A DNA stretch of 64,000 bases from Bacillota bacterium (GCA_017460805.1 JAFUAF010000037.1:1-64000), one strand, 5' to 3'. Counted from the stretch's first letter, positions 34,755 through 44,106 are shown. Made by a program: numbers and translations. The notes: a model not told the origin generated them from the letters alone.

Positions 34755-35273
34755 ATGAAAGAATACACCCATATAAAACACAGTTTTGAGCCTGTGTATG
34801 ACAAAAATTCAAAAATTCTTATTTTGGGAACACTGCCGTCTGTAAAATCGCGTGAGACCGAGTTTTATTACGGGCATCCCCAAAACCGTTTCTGGCGGCT
34901 CGTTTCACAGCTGATGAGCGAACCCATGCCCGAAAGTACAGCCGAAAAAAAGTCTATGCTTTTAAAATGCGGCATAGCTTTGTGGGATGTCGTTTTTGAA
35001 TGTGATATAATAGGTTCAAGCGACAGCAGCATTAAAAATGTTGTGCCCGCGGATATAAGTATTATACTTGAAAGTGCGGATATACGGTGTATATTTGCAA
35101 ACGGCAAAACCGCGGAAAAACTTTTCAATAAATACCAAAAACCGATATGCGGCAGGGAGATAGTTTGTCTGCCGTCTACAAGCCCTGCAAATGCTTCGTG
35201 GGGGATAGAAAGGCTTATGTCAAAATGGGTCGGTATAAAAGAATTTTTGGACGTACCCGATAATTTGGCTTAA
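34755..35273 (+). CDS. Hypoxanthine (deoxyinosine) DNA glycosylase of the uracil-DNA-glycosylase superfamily
   Basis: 172 residues. Motif A ILGTLPSVKSRE (about residues 25-36) with YGHPQNRFW, and motif B LPSTSPANASW near residue 138. This matches UDG family 6 (HDG), which removes hypoxanthine arising from adenine deamination; the Asn in motif A of classic UDG is absent, as expected. It is the first gene of a probable operon with a sensor kinase (11 bases downstream). Why a repair enzyme precedes a two-component system is not evident. Confidence 0.9.
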   Translation: MKEYTHIKHSFEPVYDKNSKILILGTLPSVKSRETEFYYGHPQNRFWRLVSQLMSEPMPESTAEKKSMLLKCGIALWDVVFECDIIGSSDSSIKNVVPADISIILESADIRCIFANGKTAEKLFNKYQKPICGREIVCLPSTSPANASWGIERLMSKWVGIKEFLDVPDNLA

Positions 35274-35284
35274 AAGGTGATAGT

Positions 35285-36655
35285 ATGTTGGACTTTATAA
35301 ACAGAGTGGGAATACCGGTTTTTATTCAGCTGATAATAGAGAGCTGGAACAGTGTTTTTCTTTTTATAATGATATTTTCGCTTATTATGGTAAAAGTATC
35401 CGACCGCCGTGCAAACAGCAATATTCCTCTTACAAACGAGCTGATAATATTTTATGCGGCATTGTTTTTATACAATTTTTTCGATATTATTTGCTGGGCT
35501 ACCGATGGAGATGCAAGCACTATCGGATGTTCGGTAAAAGAAGTGTCGGAAATAGGATATTTTTCCGTAGGCGCGTTTCAGACCTTATTTTTTCTTCAGC
35601 TGGTAAAAAATCATGTGGCAAAAAAACTTGGAATGAAAATACTTGAAAAAATCACGACCGCTTTTCAGCTGATACATATTCCCTGCCTTATTTTACTTGC
35701 GCTTACGCCGATTACAAATGCTTTGTATTACTATGACGAGAGCAATAAATACCATAGGGGACAATACTTTATGGTATGGTATTTCGCGACCATGCTTTCA
35801 TTTGCTTTTGTGGCAGGTGTATATCTGGTTTTTCGTAAAAAGATAGTGCGGTTTGTTGCACACGTCATAGGTATTGCCGCCGTGCTGCCTATTATTGCGT
35901 TTATATTTAATTTTTTCTATACGGGTATAAGCTTCAATAATATTTTTGTATCAGTTATGGCACTTATATTGTTTATGCTTTACGAAAGATACAGAACTTT
36001 TTTCTCTGTAAAAAATGCCATTGAGCTTGAAACGGTCAAAACACAGCTTGCGGAAAACAAGCTTATGCTTTCCGAAAGTAAAAACAAGGTGCTTATGGCA
36101 CAGATACAGCCGCATTTTATCAACAATTCACTAATGGCGCTTATGGCACAATGTGTCAAAGAACCCGAAATATATAAAAATCTTTCGGATTTTTCGATTT
36201 ATCTCAGGTCTAATTTTGAAGCTTTGGGCGATACCAAACTTATAACTTTTGAAAAAGAAATGGAAAATATAGAAGCCTATCTTTCACTGGAGCATAGGAA
36301 TTTTGAAGACAGGCTTAAAGTCGAATACGATATTGATCTGGATGATTTTCTTGTGCCTGCGCTTTCGGTGCAGCCGCTTGTGGAAAATGCGGTGCGCCAC
36401 GGTATCGCAACTTATGACAAGGGCGGCACGGTATGGATAAAAGCGCATAAACAAGACGACAACGTGATAATTGAGATCGTGGACGACGGTTCGGGCAGAA
36501 GCAATATTACGCCGCAGCAGACAAAACGCAAAGGAATAGGCATAGATAACTCGCGTGCCCGTATAGAGTCAATGACAAACGGAAGTCTGGATATAATAAC
36601 CACCGATCATGGAACAACGGCAAGAGTGGTGCTTAAATACCAAAAAGGAGAATGA
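35285..36655 (+). CDS. Multi-pass membrane sensor histidine kinase (LytS/GHKL type)
   Basis: 456 residues. Six or seven hydrophobic segments fill residues 5-235 with no large extracellular loop, suggesting a membrane-embedded or small-molecule sensor. A coiled coil (about 240-270) leads to the His-kinase domain of the LytS family: AQIQPHFINNSLMAL with the phospho-accepting His, then ATPase N box VQPLVENAVRHG, G1 DDGSG and G2 GIGIDNSRARI. AAGGTGATAGT precedes the ATG. The cognate regulator follows after 8 bases. Confidence 0.92.
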   Translation: MLDFINRVGIPVFIQLIIESWNSVFLFIMIFSLIMVKVSDRRANSNIPLTNELIIFYAALFLYNFFDIICWATDGDASTIGCSVKEVSEIGYFSVGAFQTLFFLQLVKNHVAKKLGMKILEKITTAFQLIHIPCLILLALTPITNALYYYDESNKYHRGQYFMVWYFATMLSFAFVAGVYLVFRKKIVRFVAHVIGIAAVLPIIAFIFNFFYTGISFNNIFVSVMALILFMLYERYRTFFSVKNAIELETVKTQLAENKLMLSESKNKVLMAQIQPHFINNSLMALMAQCVKEPEIYKNLSDFSIYLRSNFEALGDTKLITFEKEMENIEAYLSLEHRNFEDRLKVEYDIDLDDFLVPALSVQPLVENAVRHGIATYDKGGTVWIKAHKQDDNVIIEIVDDGSGRSNITPQQTKRKGIGIDNSRARIESMTNGSLDIITTDHGTTARVVLKYQKGE

Positions 36656-36663
36656 TGTTATAA

Positions 36664-37359
36664 ATGATAACTTTATCGGTTGACGATCAAAAAAATTCAA
36701 GGGATTATATGCAGTTTCTGCTTAAAAAAATCGATTCGGGCGGCACTCATTATACTGCCGCCAATATAGACGAGGCCTTTGAAATACTTAATGACAGCTT
36801 TGATATTGTTTTTCTGGACATTGAAATGCCGGGTGTGAACGGTATAGATGCGGCTATCGTGTTGGGAGAAAAGTTCCCAAAGCTGAATATAATTTTTGTG
36901 ACGGGCTATCCCGAATACAGCCTTACGGCGTATAAATCCTATCCCGTGGATTTTCTTGTAAAACCGCCTGCGGAGTCTGATATCATACGTGCTCTGGAAC
37001 ATTTGCATTATCCCGCGAAAAGCAAAGTTTTAAGGGTACAGTGTTCGCCTTTTGCCCTTTTTCACAATGACAGGGTGTTTGATTTTAAAAGCTCAAAAAC
37101 GACGGAACTTTTTGCATATCTTATCTATAAAAAAGGTGCGCTGTGCAGCAACGGAGAACTGCTTGGCGTGCTTTGGGACGGAGATCTGAGCAAGGACAGC
37201 AGGCTAAGACAGATAGTGATGGATATGAGAAACTGCTTTGCGGAGATAGGCGCAGAAAATATTGTGATGAAAAAATACGGCAAAGTGGGTATTGATACAG
37301 AATTTCTGGAATTTACGGATGATGTATCCGTTATTGCCGACGAGTTTAATTTTTATTGA
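36664..37359 (+). CDS. Response regulator with winged-helix (SARP/OmpR-like) output
   Basis: 231 residues. Receiver domain: acidic pair DD at 7-8, phosphoacceptor D52 in VFLDIEMPG, Thr80 in FVTGY, Lys100 in FLVKPP. The C-terminal domain (about 120-215) is a winged-helix related to the Trans_reg_C/SARP type: SSKTTELFAYLIYKKGALCS, LLGVLWDG, RLRQIVMDMRNCFAEIG. LytS kinases usually pair with LytTR outputs, so the pairing with a winged helix is less common but known in Clostridia. GGAG lies just upstream. Genes under its control are not identifiable by a binding site here. Confidence 0.92.
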   Translation: MITLSVDDQKNSRDYMQFLLKKIDSGGTHYTAANIDEAFEILNDSFDIVFLDIEMPGVNGIDAAIVLGEKFPKLNIIFVTGYPEYSLTAYKSYPVDFLVKPPAESDIIRALEHLHYPAKSKVLRVQCSPFALFHNDRVFDFKSSKTTELFAYLIYKKGALCSNGELLGVLWDGDLSKDSRLRQIVMDMRNCFAEIGAENIVMKKYGKVGIDTEFLEFTDDVSVIADEFNFY

Positions 37360-37429
37360 AAACAGTAAAAAATTTTTTTGGAAAGTGGGCAAATGTGAGA
37401 AAAAACTAACGGTTTTCTAACACTTACTA

Positions 37430-37540
37430 TGTTATAATGACTTTGTGGGTGATAGGAGTATCACTCATGAAAACCCAAAACTCACTTTTCAATTCCCTTA
37501 AAGCAGACTGCGGTGCAACAGCACCGCAGTTTGTTTTTAT
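37430..37540 (+). ncRNA. Short promoter-to-terminator unit (possible small RNA or 29-codon peptide mRNA)
   Basis: Extended -10 TGTTATAAT (37430-37438), a GTGATA-GGAG-TATCAC inverted repeat (37450-37465) and a terminator hairpin ACTGCGGTGC/GCACCGCAGT (37507-37530) with TTTGTTTTT. The predicted transcript is about 95 bases. The rest of 37360-37660 shows no other feature. Confidence 0.5.
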
Positions 37541-37556
37541 ATTATTCGGTTTATAA
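37467..37556 (+). CDS. Candidate 29-residue peptide ORF
   Basis: ATG at 37467, AGGAG 8 bases upstream located in the loop of the GTGATA/TATCAC repeat, stop at 37554-37556. The peptide begins MKTQNSLFNSLKADC and ends with a hydrophobic VFILFGL. The ORF runs through the terminator hairpin, which argues against translation of the full frame. It is listed because it follows a two-component system whose sensor is all-membrane, as in peptide-sensing systems. Low confidence. Confidence 0.2.
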   Translation: MKTQNSLFNSLKADCGATAPQFVFILFGL

Positions 37557-37660
37557 GCGCTGTTTGAGATCTTTATCAACGGTTTTTCGGCAAAAAAATA
37601 AAAAGCTGTGGAAATATATGATAAATTATGGTAAAATACAATTCAAAGGGAGGGAGAAGT

Positions 37661-38794
37661 ATGGAAAACACAATAAAAAAAGAAGAACGAAAAGTCGAAT
37701 ATTCGGAGCTTATTTATGATCTTATTTTTGTTTACATTATCGGGCGTAATAATTCGCTTTTGCATGATATAAGCGGCGGATTTGTTGCACCGGGTATGTT
37801 TTTGGCGTATATTCTTTGTACGCTTGCAGTCATACAGATATGGAATTTTACGACTTTTTACATAAATATGTACGGCAGAAACGGTCTGCGCGACCATGTT
37901 TTTATGTTTATAAATATGTATCTGCTTTATTTTATGGCAGAGGGTACACGGGTGCATTGGCAGGAATACCGTGTACAAAATCATACGGCATGGGCGGCGA
38001 TACTTATAAATATAGGTATGCAGTATCTTATAGAACTCAGAAATCACAAGGACAGCAAAAGAGAAACGGGCATAATAAAGCGTATGATGTTTGTTTTGTT
38101 TGGGGAAGCGGCGATAGTCCTTGCGGCAGTGCCTATTTATTATATTACGGGCATGGAGATCGCGCTTGCGGCTATTCTTTTCGGTATCTTTGTTACCATG
38201 TTCAGCGGCAGCAAAAACAGAACGGCAAGTGTTGATTTTGCGCATTTGTCGGAAAGGGCGATGCTCTATGTGGTTTTTACTTTCGGCGAAATGATAATTG
38301 CCATATCCTCATATTTTGAGGGCAGGATAAATTTTAGTACCGTTTATTTTTCGCTAATGGCTTTTTTAATAGTAGTGGGGCTGTTTTTAAGCTACGGTAC
38401 GCTTTATGACAGCATACTTGACCGCGAAATGAAAACAAGCGGCATGGGTTATATGCTTATCCATGTTTTCCTTATTTTTGCGCTGAATAATATTACCGCG
38501 GCGCTTGAATTTATGCACAGTGAAGAAGTGGAACTTTGGCCCAAGATAATTTTTCTTATTGTTTCGTTTTTGATCTATTACGCATTTTTGTTTATGACGG
38601 GGAAATATGCAAAACTAAAGTGCAGGCCGTCAAAAGCCTTTTGTATAAAAATGCTGCTGACTGCGGTAAGCTTTGTAGTGATAATGCTTGTTTTAAGAAA
38701 TAATATGAAGCTGAATATAGCTGTGACAGTTGTTTATGTGTTTGCAGTATATCTGGTTATGCATTGGATAGGCAGGGTATCAAAAACAAAATAG
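37661..38794 (+). CDS. Low-temperature-requirement A (LtrA) family membrane protein
   Basis: 377 residues from the ATG at 37661 with GGGAGGGAG upstream. Ten or so hydrophobic segments. VEYSELIYDLIFVYIIGR near the start is the LtrA signature (typically VxxLELFFDLVFVxA), and ERAMLYVVFTFGEMIIAIS in the middle is the second conserved block with Glu. LtrA was linked to growth at low temperature in Listeria; its transport or channel function is unproved. Followed after 17 bases by a nitroreductase gene. Confidence 0.88.
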   Translation: MENTIKKEERKVEYSELIYDLIFVYIIGRNNSLLHDISGGFVAPGMFLAYILCTLAVIQIWNFTTFYINMYGRNGLRDHVFMFINMYLLYFMAEGTRVHWQEYRVQNHTAWAAILINIGMQYLIELRNHKDSKRETGIIKRMMFVLFGEAAIVLAAVPIYYITGMEIALAAILFGIFVTMFSGSKNRTASVDFAHLSERAMLYVVFTFGEMIIAISSYFEGRINFSTVYFSLMAFLIVVGLFLSYGTLYDSILDREMKTSGMGYMLIHVFLIFALNNITAALEFMHSEEVELWPKIIFLIVSFLIYYAFLFMTGKYAKLKCRPSKAFCIKMLLTAVSFVVIMLVLRNNMKLNIAVTVVYVFAVYLVMHWIGRVSKTK

Positions 38795-38811
38795 AAAGGA
38801 GAATTGTATTT

Positions 38812-39612
38812 ATGGATATATCAACGAATGAAATAATAAGACAAAGAAAAAGCGTAAGAACTTTTACCGGAGAAAAGCTGAATGAAGAGGATGTCAAAAG
38901 CATTAACGAATATATTTCGGCAGTTGATGACCCGTTTGGTGTGCCCGTGACATTCCGCCTGCTTTCGGCCGAAGAATATGGACTGTCAAGTCCCGTTATA
39001 GTGGGTGCGGAAAACTACATTGCCGCAAAAGTCAAAAAAGTGCCGGATTTTGAACTTGCTTACGGTTACTGCTTTGAAAAGGTCTGTCTTTTTGCGGCGT
39101 CAAAAGGACTGGGCACGGTAATTCTTGCCGCAACGCTCAGCCGCTCTGCTTTTGAAACTGCCATGAAACTTTCGGAAGACGAGGTAATGCCTGCCGCAAG
39201 TCCGATAGGCTATCCCGCCCGTAAAATGTCTATCCGTGAAACCATGATGAGAAATGGCCTTAAAGCAGATGAACGCATCCCGTTTGAAAAACTTTTCTTT
39301 AACGGCTCTTTTGAAAACGGCCTTGATAAAGCCAAAGCGGGAAAGTTTGCAGAGGCACTTGAAGCGGTAAGATGGGCTCCGTCGGCGACCAACAAACAGC
39401 CGTGGCGTGCAGTCGCAGACGGAGACAGAATTCATTTTTATGAATTAAAGATCCTTAAAGAAAGCGCATTGGGCGATATTCAAAAAGTGGATATCGGTAT
39501 AGCACTTGCAAATTTTGAATTGATGATGCAGAATTCGGGACATTTTGTCTTTAATGAACCGCCGATAACAAAACCCGACAATACGCACTACATTACGACT
39601 TTTGTGCTGTAA
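38812..39612 (+). CDS. Nitroreductase-family protein (TM1586-like)
   Basis: 266 residues from the ATG at 38812 with AAAGGAG upstream. Begins with the nitroreductase FMN motif IIRQRKSVRTFTGEKL; the C-terminal half repeats this as EAVRWAPSATNKQPWR, the two-lobed arrangement of the TM1586 type that folds as a pseudo-dimer in one chain. FMN-dependent reductase of unknown substrate. Convergent with the polysaccharide deacetylase gene, whose stop lies next to this one. Confidence 0.9.
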   Translation: MDISTNEIIRQRKSVRTFTGEKLNEEDVKSINEYISAVDDPFGVPVTFRLLSAEEYGLSSPVIVGAENYIAAKVKKVPDFELAYGYCFEKVCLFAASKGLGTVILAATLSRSAFETAMKLSEDEVMPAASPIGYPARKMSIRETMMRNGLKADERIPFEKLFFNGSFENGLDKAKAGKFAEALEAVRWAPSATNKQPWRAVADGDRIHFYELKILKESALGDIQKVDIGIALANFELMMQNSGHFVFNEPPITKPDNTHYITTFVL

Positions 39613-39613
39613 A

Positions 39614-40402
39614 TCATTTCGGTATCTGCCGTCCTTCATGGTCCATATAATAATTTTCTTTATGTATAAGCTCACTTATGGGAACTATCTCATAACCTTT
39701 TTCTTTTAGTCCTTTTATTATATCGTCAAGGACTTCGGGTGTGTACTTTGCATCATTGTGGAAAAGGATTATTGAACCGTTACCCAGATGCTTGTGGTTG
39801 AGTACCTGGTTTATCTCGTGGTCTGTGCCGAGCTCTTTCCAGTCCAGACTATCCACATCCCATTGAACGGAATAATAACCGCATTCCTTGGCGGCATTCA
39901 GTACGGTATCATTATATTCGCCGAAAGGCGGACGGTAAAGAAAAGCATCATAGCCAAGCAGCGATTTTATTTTATCGTGGCAGGCCATGATGTTTTCTTT
40001 GTTTTGTTCAAGTGAAAGCTGGGAACTGTGGGGGTGGGTATTACTGTGATTGCCGATATCATGCCCTGAATCATAAATTTTTTTTACTTCATCGGGATAT
40101 TTATCCACCCAGTAGCCGCAAAGGAAGAAGGTGGCTTTTACATTGTTTTTTTGAAGAATATCGAGCAGGGTATCGGTGTCATCTGCGCCCCAGGCCGCAT
40201 CAAAACTCACAGCTATTTTTTTTTCGCCTTTTGTATCAACACAATAGATAGGGAGCATTTTTTTTGCGGCAGAGGTTTGTACTGTGGGGTAGAAGTGCGA
40301 GATAAGTGCGGGGCGGACTATCCCGAACGACAGTGAAAAGGCGGCGGTAATTCCTAAAACAGCAAGTATAAGTCGTTTTCTTTTAATTATTTTTTTGAAC
40401 AT
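39614..40402 (-). CDS. Polysaccharide deacetylase, PdaB-like
   Basis: 262 residues from the ATG at 40402-40400 (GGAGGAGCTC upstream). One N-terminal membrane helix or uncleaved signal (residues 12-33). NodB domain: motif 1 SFDAAWGADDT, motif 2 GNHSNTHPH with the metal His pair, motif 3 YRPPFGEYND, motif 4 SVQWDVDSLDW, motif 5 LFHND. The catalytic Asp is present in motif 1. PdaB-type enzymes deacetylate cortex or wall glycan during sporulation; the FDAAWG form matches the spore-associated subgroup. Only one base lies between its stop and that of the nitroreductase gene. Confidence 0.9.
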   Translation of the reverse strand: MFKKIIKRKRLILAVLGITAAFSLSFGIVRPALISHFYPTVQTSAAKKMLPIYCVDTKGEKKIAVSFDAAWGADDTDTLLDILQKNNVKATFFLCGYWVDKYPDEVKKIYDSGHDIGNHSNTHPHSSQLSLEQNKENIMACHDKIKSLLGYDAFLYRPPFGEYNDTVLNAAKECGYYSVQWDVDSLDWKELGTDHEINQVLNHKHLGNGSIILFHNDAKYTPEVLDDIIKGLKEKGYEIVPISELIHKENYYMDHEGRQIPK

Positions 40403-40616
40403 GAGCTCCTCCATAAAAATCAGATATAAAAATATATGCAGTATCGGTTTGAAAATATACGGCATGGAATGGGATAACACCATTCAGACAGTATAAAAGA
40501 TGCAAAAAGGATATTAAAAATCAATGTGTTTGAGTTGATAAACAAAAAGAAGTATGCTACAATGAAAAAAGTGCAACGTAAAAAAGGCTGCAATATAAAA
40601 AAGTAGGAGGGATATT

Positions 40617-42317
40617 ATGGCGGGTATGTATTACGGTTTGCTGTTTATGCTGTCTGTTATTCTGATGCTTGTATATGTTTTTATGTATCACAGGCATTAT
40701 GATGTACATATATCGCTGATATTTGCACTTGTGCCCATAAGCAATATTGCCCAGTACTATCTGAGCAAATGCCAAAATATTGAAGCGGCTTTGCTGGCAC
40801 AGAAGATAGTGTATATCGCAAACAGCTATCTTTTGCTTATGACGACTCTTGCTGTGTTCAGTCTTTGCAATATACATTTAAAAAGATATACAAGGCTTAT
40901 TCTTTTTATTATCACTACGGCAGAATGTGTGTTCAGTCAGCAGATAGGCCTGAACAGTCTTTACTATAAAAGCGTTCAGCTGTTAAATACCAATAATGGT
41001 ACTATACTTATCAAGGAATACGGTATTTTGCATACAACCTATTTTTTGATGGTCTTTGCGTTCTTTTTAATGGGAATGTGGGCAATAGGCTACAGCTGTT
41101 ATAAGAAAAACCGTGTTTCAATGCGGTTTGTGTTTTTGCTTGCAATGCCCGAACTGCTTTCGATAATCAGCTTTTTTGCAAGACATATGACTGCAAATAC
41201 ACCGGGCTTTTTTCGTGATGTTGAGGTGCTGCCTCTTACATACGATATGGCACTGGTGGTTTATCTTATAATCATGGATAAGATAGTGCTGTACAATATT
41301 CCCGATACCGTTATAAATTCCGTACAGCAGAGAGATGATACGGGTTTCATTTCTTTTGATTTTAAATTAAGATATCTTGGCAGCAGCGAATTTGCCGCGG
41401 AGATTTTTCCCGAATTGAATGACTTTATTGTTGACAAGCCTGTTTTGACGGAAAACAGCATTTTGAAATGGCTTAAAGACTTTGCAAAAGATAATTCCAA
41501 AGACAAGGTATATTATAAAAAAGACGACAGTATCTATCTTGTAAATATCGGGTATCTGACGGATGGAACAAGAAAACGCGGCTACCAGATGTTTATAACC
41601 GATGATACAAAAAATCAAAAGTATATTGCCCTGCTTGACAGGTTCAATACCGAGCTCAGGGATGAGGTCGCGCAGAAGACCAGACATATTGTGGAAATGC
41701 ACGACAATCTTTTGCTCGGTATGGCCATGATGGTGGAAAGCCGCGATAATTCTACGGGCGGACATATCAGAAGAACGAGCGACGGAGTAAGGATACTGAT
41801 AGAAGAGATAAAGCGCGGGAACGAGTTTGATATAGACGAAAGTTTCTGCCGCAATATCATAAAGGCGGCGCCCATGCACGATCTTGGGAAAATTTCCGTG
41901 GATGATGCGATTTTACGAAAACCGGGACGGTTTACGGATGAAGAGTTTGAAATTATGAAGACCCACGCCGCGGAAGGTGCAAGGATAGTGCACGAGATCC
42001 TTAAAAACACAGATGATGAAGAGTTTCGCGTTATAGCGGAGAATGTTGCTCATTATCACCATGAACGCTGGGACGGGTCGGGATATCCCGATGGGCTGAA
42101 AGGCGAAGCAATACCGCTTGAGGCAAGAATAATGGCAGTGGCAGATGTTTACGACGCGCTTGTCAGCAAACGTGTCTATAAAGAAAAAATGTCATTTGAA
42201 AAAGCAAATGAAATAATTATGGACGGTATGGGCAAACACTTTGATGAAAGACTTAAACCGTACTATATTGCCTCAAGAGCAAAACTTGAAAAATACTACA
42301 GCGAATTAGATCCGTAG
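40617..42317 (+). CDS. Membrane HD-GYP domain protein (c-di-GMP phosphodiesterase candidate)
   Basis: 566 residues. Residues 5-225 hold seven hydrophobic helices like the 7TM region of some Clostridia sensors. A PAS-like middle region (about 235-335) is followed by a short coiled coil and an HD-GYP domain (345-545): SRDNSTGGHIRRT, the HD pair in MHDLGKI, HYHHERWDGSGYPDGLKGE and MAVADVYDAL. All metal and GYP residues are kept, so hydrolysis of cyclic di-GMP or a similar dinucleotide is likely. Terminator sits on the stop codon. GGAGGG precedes the ATG. Confidence 0.93.
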   Translation: MAGMYYGLLFMLSVILMLVYVFMYHRHYDVHISLIFALVPISNIAQYYLSKCQNIEAALLAQKIVYIANSYLLLMTTLAVFSLCNIHLKRYTRLILFIITTAECVFSQQIGLNSLYYKSVQLLNTNNGTILIKEYGILHTTYFLMVFAFFLMGMWAIGYSCYKKNRVSMRFVFLLAMPELLSIISFFARHMTANTPGFFRDVEVLPLTYDMALVVYLIIMDKIVLYNIPDTVINSVQQRDDTGFISFDFKLRYLGSSEFAAEIFPELNDFIVDKPVLTENSILKWLKDFAKDNSKDKVYYKKDDSIYLVNIGYLTDGTRKRGYQMFITDDTKNQKYIALLDRFNTELRDEVAQKTRHIVEMHDNLLLGMAMMVESRDNSTGGHIRRTSDGVRILIEEIKRGNEFDIDESFCRNIIKAAPMHDLGKISVDDAILRKPGRFTDEEFEIMKTHAAEGARIVHEILKNTDDEEFRVIAENVAHYHHERWDGSGYPDGLKGEAIPLEARIMAVADVYDALVSKRVYKEKMSFEKANEIIMDGMGKHFDERLKPYYIASRAKLEKYYSELDP

Positions 42318-42335
42318 ATATCTGCGGATCTTTTT
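42308..42335 (+). terminator. Terminator overlapping the HD-GYP stop codon
   Basis: AGATCCG / CGGATCT with a 10-base loop and five T. Confidence 0.85.
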
Positions 42336-42361
42336 GCTTGGGTAAAAGGCTGTGTTTTTAT

Positions 42362-42409
42362 ACGGATGCGGCTTTTCTGCAAAATTTTTGTTTTGCATAA
42401 AAAGTCCGT
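42362..42409. other. Orphan long imperfect hairpin in 340-base gap
   Basis: TGCAAAA/TTTTGCA (42378-42384, 42391-42397) extended by CTTTT/AAAAG and ACGGA/TCCGT with a TGCGG bulge. Located between a terminator and the next promoter. The remainder of 42336-42533 shows nothing I recognise. Confidence 0.4.
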
Positions 42410-42533
42410 GAACTGTGAAATATGGAAAGAGCGTCATGGCTGCAGCTTGATAAAAACGGAGGGGTTTAAGGGCATAATGTCATAAATGTTTTATACGTAA
42501 AGAATTATGGCGAGATCTATAATTGAAATTTTA

Positions 42534-42562
42534 TTGTTATATTTAAAAAAATGTGATATAAT
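42534..42562 (+). promoter_or_regulatory. Promoter for STAS-kinase 1
   Basis: TTGTTA (42534-42539), 17 bp, TATAAT (42557-42562), 95 bases before the start codon. Confidence 0.75.
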
Positions 42563-42657
42563 GAAACGCGGATAAAAAATCAAAGAAAAAAACGCACGGG
42601 TGTGTGTTGCGATAATACAGTGTATTTGGATGTGTTAAAACAGACGGAGGAATGTAA

Positions 42658-43833
42658 ATGACAGAGAAAATAAATGAAAATACAATAAAGATTTTAGGGA
42701 GGATAGACTCCAACAACGCAAAGCAGTTTGAGGATGAATTGTTTGCATCGGCAGGAGAAGGGAACGTAACGCTTGATGCGGGCGGACTTGAATATATTTC
42801 AAGTGCGGGGCTTCGCGTGCTGCTTAAACTTAAAAAGAGCAGGGGCAGTGTTGCGGTCATTAATGTCAGTTCGGAAGTTTACGATATTTTCAGCGTTACC
42901 GGCTTTGACAATATCCTTGATGTTAAAAAAGCGCTCAGGGAGATCGATGTAAATGGATGCGAAATAATTGGGCAGGGCGGAAACGGAACGGTTTACAGAC
43001 TTGACGAGGACACGATAGTCAAGGTTTACAGACCGACGGTCAGTCTTACGGAGATCGAGCGGGAAAGAAAGTTTGCAAAAGCAGCACTTATAAACGGCAT
43101 ACCGTGTGTTATTGCTTATGATGTTGTAAAATGCGGCGAAAGTTACGGCATTGTTTTTGAAATGCTTAAATCCGATACCCTTGGACACGCCATGAATAAT
43201 GCTCCGGAAAAAATGGACGAATATGTCGAAAAATATGTTGCATTGGTAAAAGAGCTGCATAATGCCAAAATCAAAGACGGAGAATTTACAAATATAAAGA
43301 CTGTGCTTCACGAAAGAGCGGGAAATCTTTCCCAATGGTGTTCGGAGGAAGAAATTCGGCTTATCAACAGTATTATTGATGAAATGCCCGACAGCGGCGC
43401 GCTTATCCACGGCGATCTTCACCCGGGCAATATAATGATACAGGACGGAGAACTTTTGCTTATAGATATGCCCGATGTTACCATCGGTGTGCCGATATGG
43501 GATATTGCGGGAATATACAGAGACCTGATCTCGGGTGCGTTAAACGGCTCGGGCGAAAATTTGAAAATGCTTGAAGAAAGTATGGGCATGCCGAGAGAAA
43601 TGATATTAAAAACGGGTCGGAAATTTTTCTCTGTTTATACGGGAATAACGGATGAAGATAAGCTTGAAGAATATTTTAAGATGATAGGGCTTGTTTATGC
43701 GTTTAATGTTGTGCTTGTTGTAGGCACACTAAATCCTTATTCGCTGGTAAGGGCACCGTTTATTATGGAAAATCTTTTAAGAAAAGTTGTGATACCAAAC
43801 GAACAGGCATTAAGACAACTTCTTAAATCGTAA
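42658..43833 (+). CDS. STAS domain fused to a small-molecule/protein kinase-like (APH) domain, paralogue 1
   Basis: 391 residues. Residues 1-95 are a STAS domain of anti-sigma-antagonist type: GRIDSNNAKQFEDEL, then DAGGLEYISSAGLRVLLK with the phosphorylatable Ser. Residues 100-390 form a kinase-fold domain of the aminoglycoside-phosphotransferase type: glycine loop IGQGGNGTVYRL, Lys in IVKVY, catalytic HGDLHPGNIMI and metal-binding LIDMPD. This matches the fusion family I know as TIGR02172. Function is unknown; a switch that couples phosphorylation to partner binding is a reasonable idea. CGGAGGA precedes the ATG. A second copy lies 4.8 kb downstream. Confidence 0.88.
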   Translation: MTEKINENTIKILGRIDSNNAKQFEDELFASAGEGNVTLDAGGLEYISSAGLRVLLKLKKSRGSVAVINVSSEVYDIFSVTGFDNILDVKKALREIDVNGCEIIGQGGNGTVYRLDEDTIVKVYRPTVSLTEIERERKFAKAALINGIPCVIAYDVVKCGESYGIVFEMLKSDTLGHAMNNAPEKMDEYVEKYVALVKELHNAKIKDGEFTNIKTVLHERAGNLSQWCSEEEIRLINSIIDEMPDSGALIHGDLHPGNIMIQDGELLLIDMPDVTIGVPIWDIAGIYRDLISGALNGSGENLKMLEESMGMPREMILKTGRKFFSVYTGITDEDKLEEYFKMIGLVYAFNVVLVVGTLNPYSLVRAPFIMENLLRKVVIPNEQALRQLLKS

Positions 43834-43924
43834 CAAAATTAACAGCGGTTTTCATGTACGTATAAAACGATTTTGAGTTCTTGTTTTGACATATGATTTT
43901 TTATAACATAAACCTAAAACATTC

Positions 43925-43953
43925 TTGAATATTTCTTTTAAATGTGATATATT
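43925..43953 (+). promoter_or_regulatory. Promoter for the acetolactate decarboxylase gene
   Basis: TTGAAT (43925-43930), 17 bp, TATATT (43948-43953). Confidence 0.6.
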
Positions 43954-44106
43954 TATATAAAGCCATGAAAGCGATTTCCGAAGCATTTTTGATAAAGAAA
44001 AGAGTTAAAGGTCAAAAAAGGTACATATTGTTATATGACAGATACTTTTCGTAAGGCAGGCTTTGGGAAATGGCACCAATTTTTTTTCGGTCAAGGAGGA
44101 AAAAAT

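Noticed and set aside
42658-43833. Aminoglycoside resistance gene
   Set aside because: The kinase-fold resembles APH, but fusion to STAS and duplication argue for a regulatory or other role.
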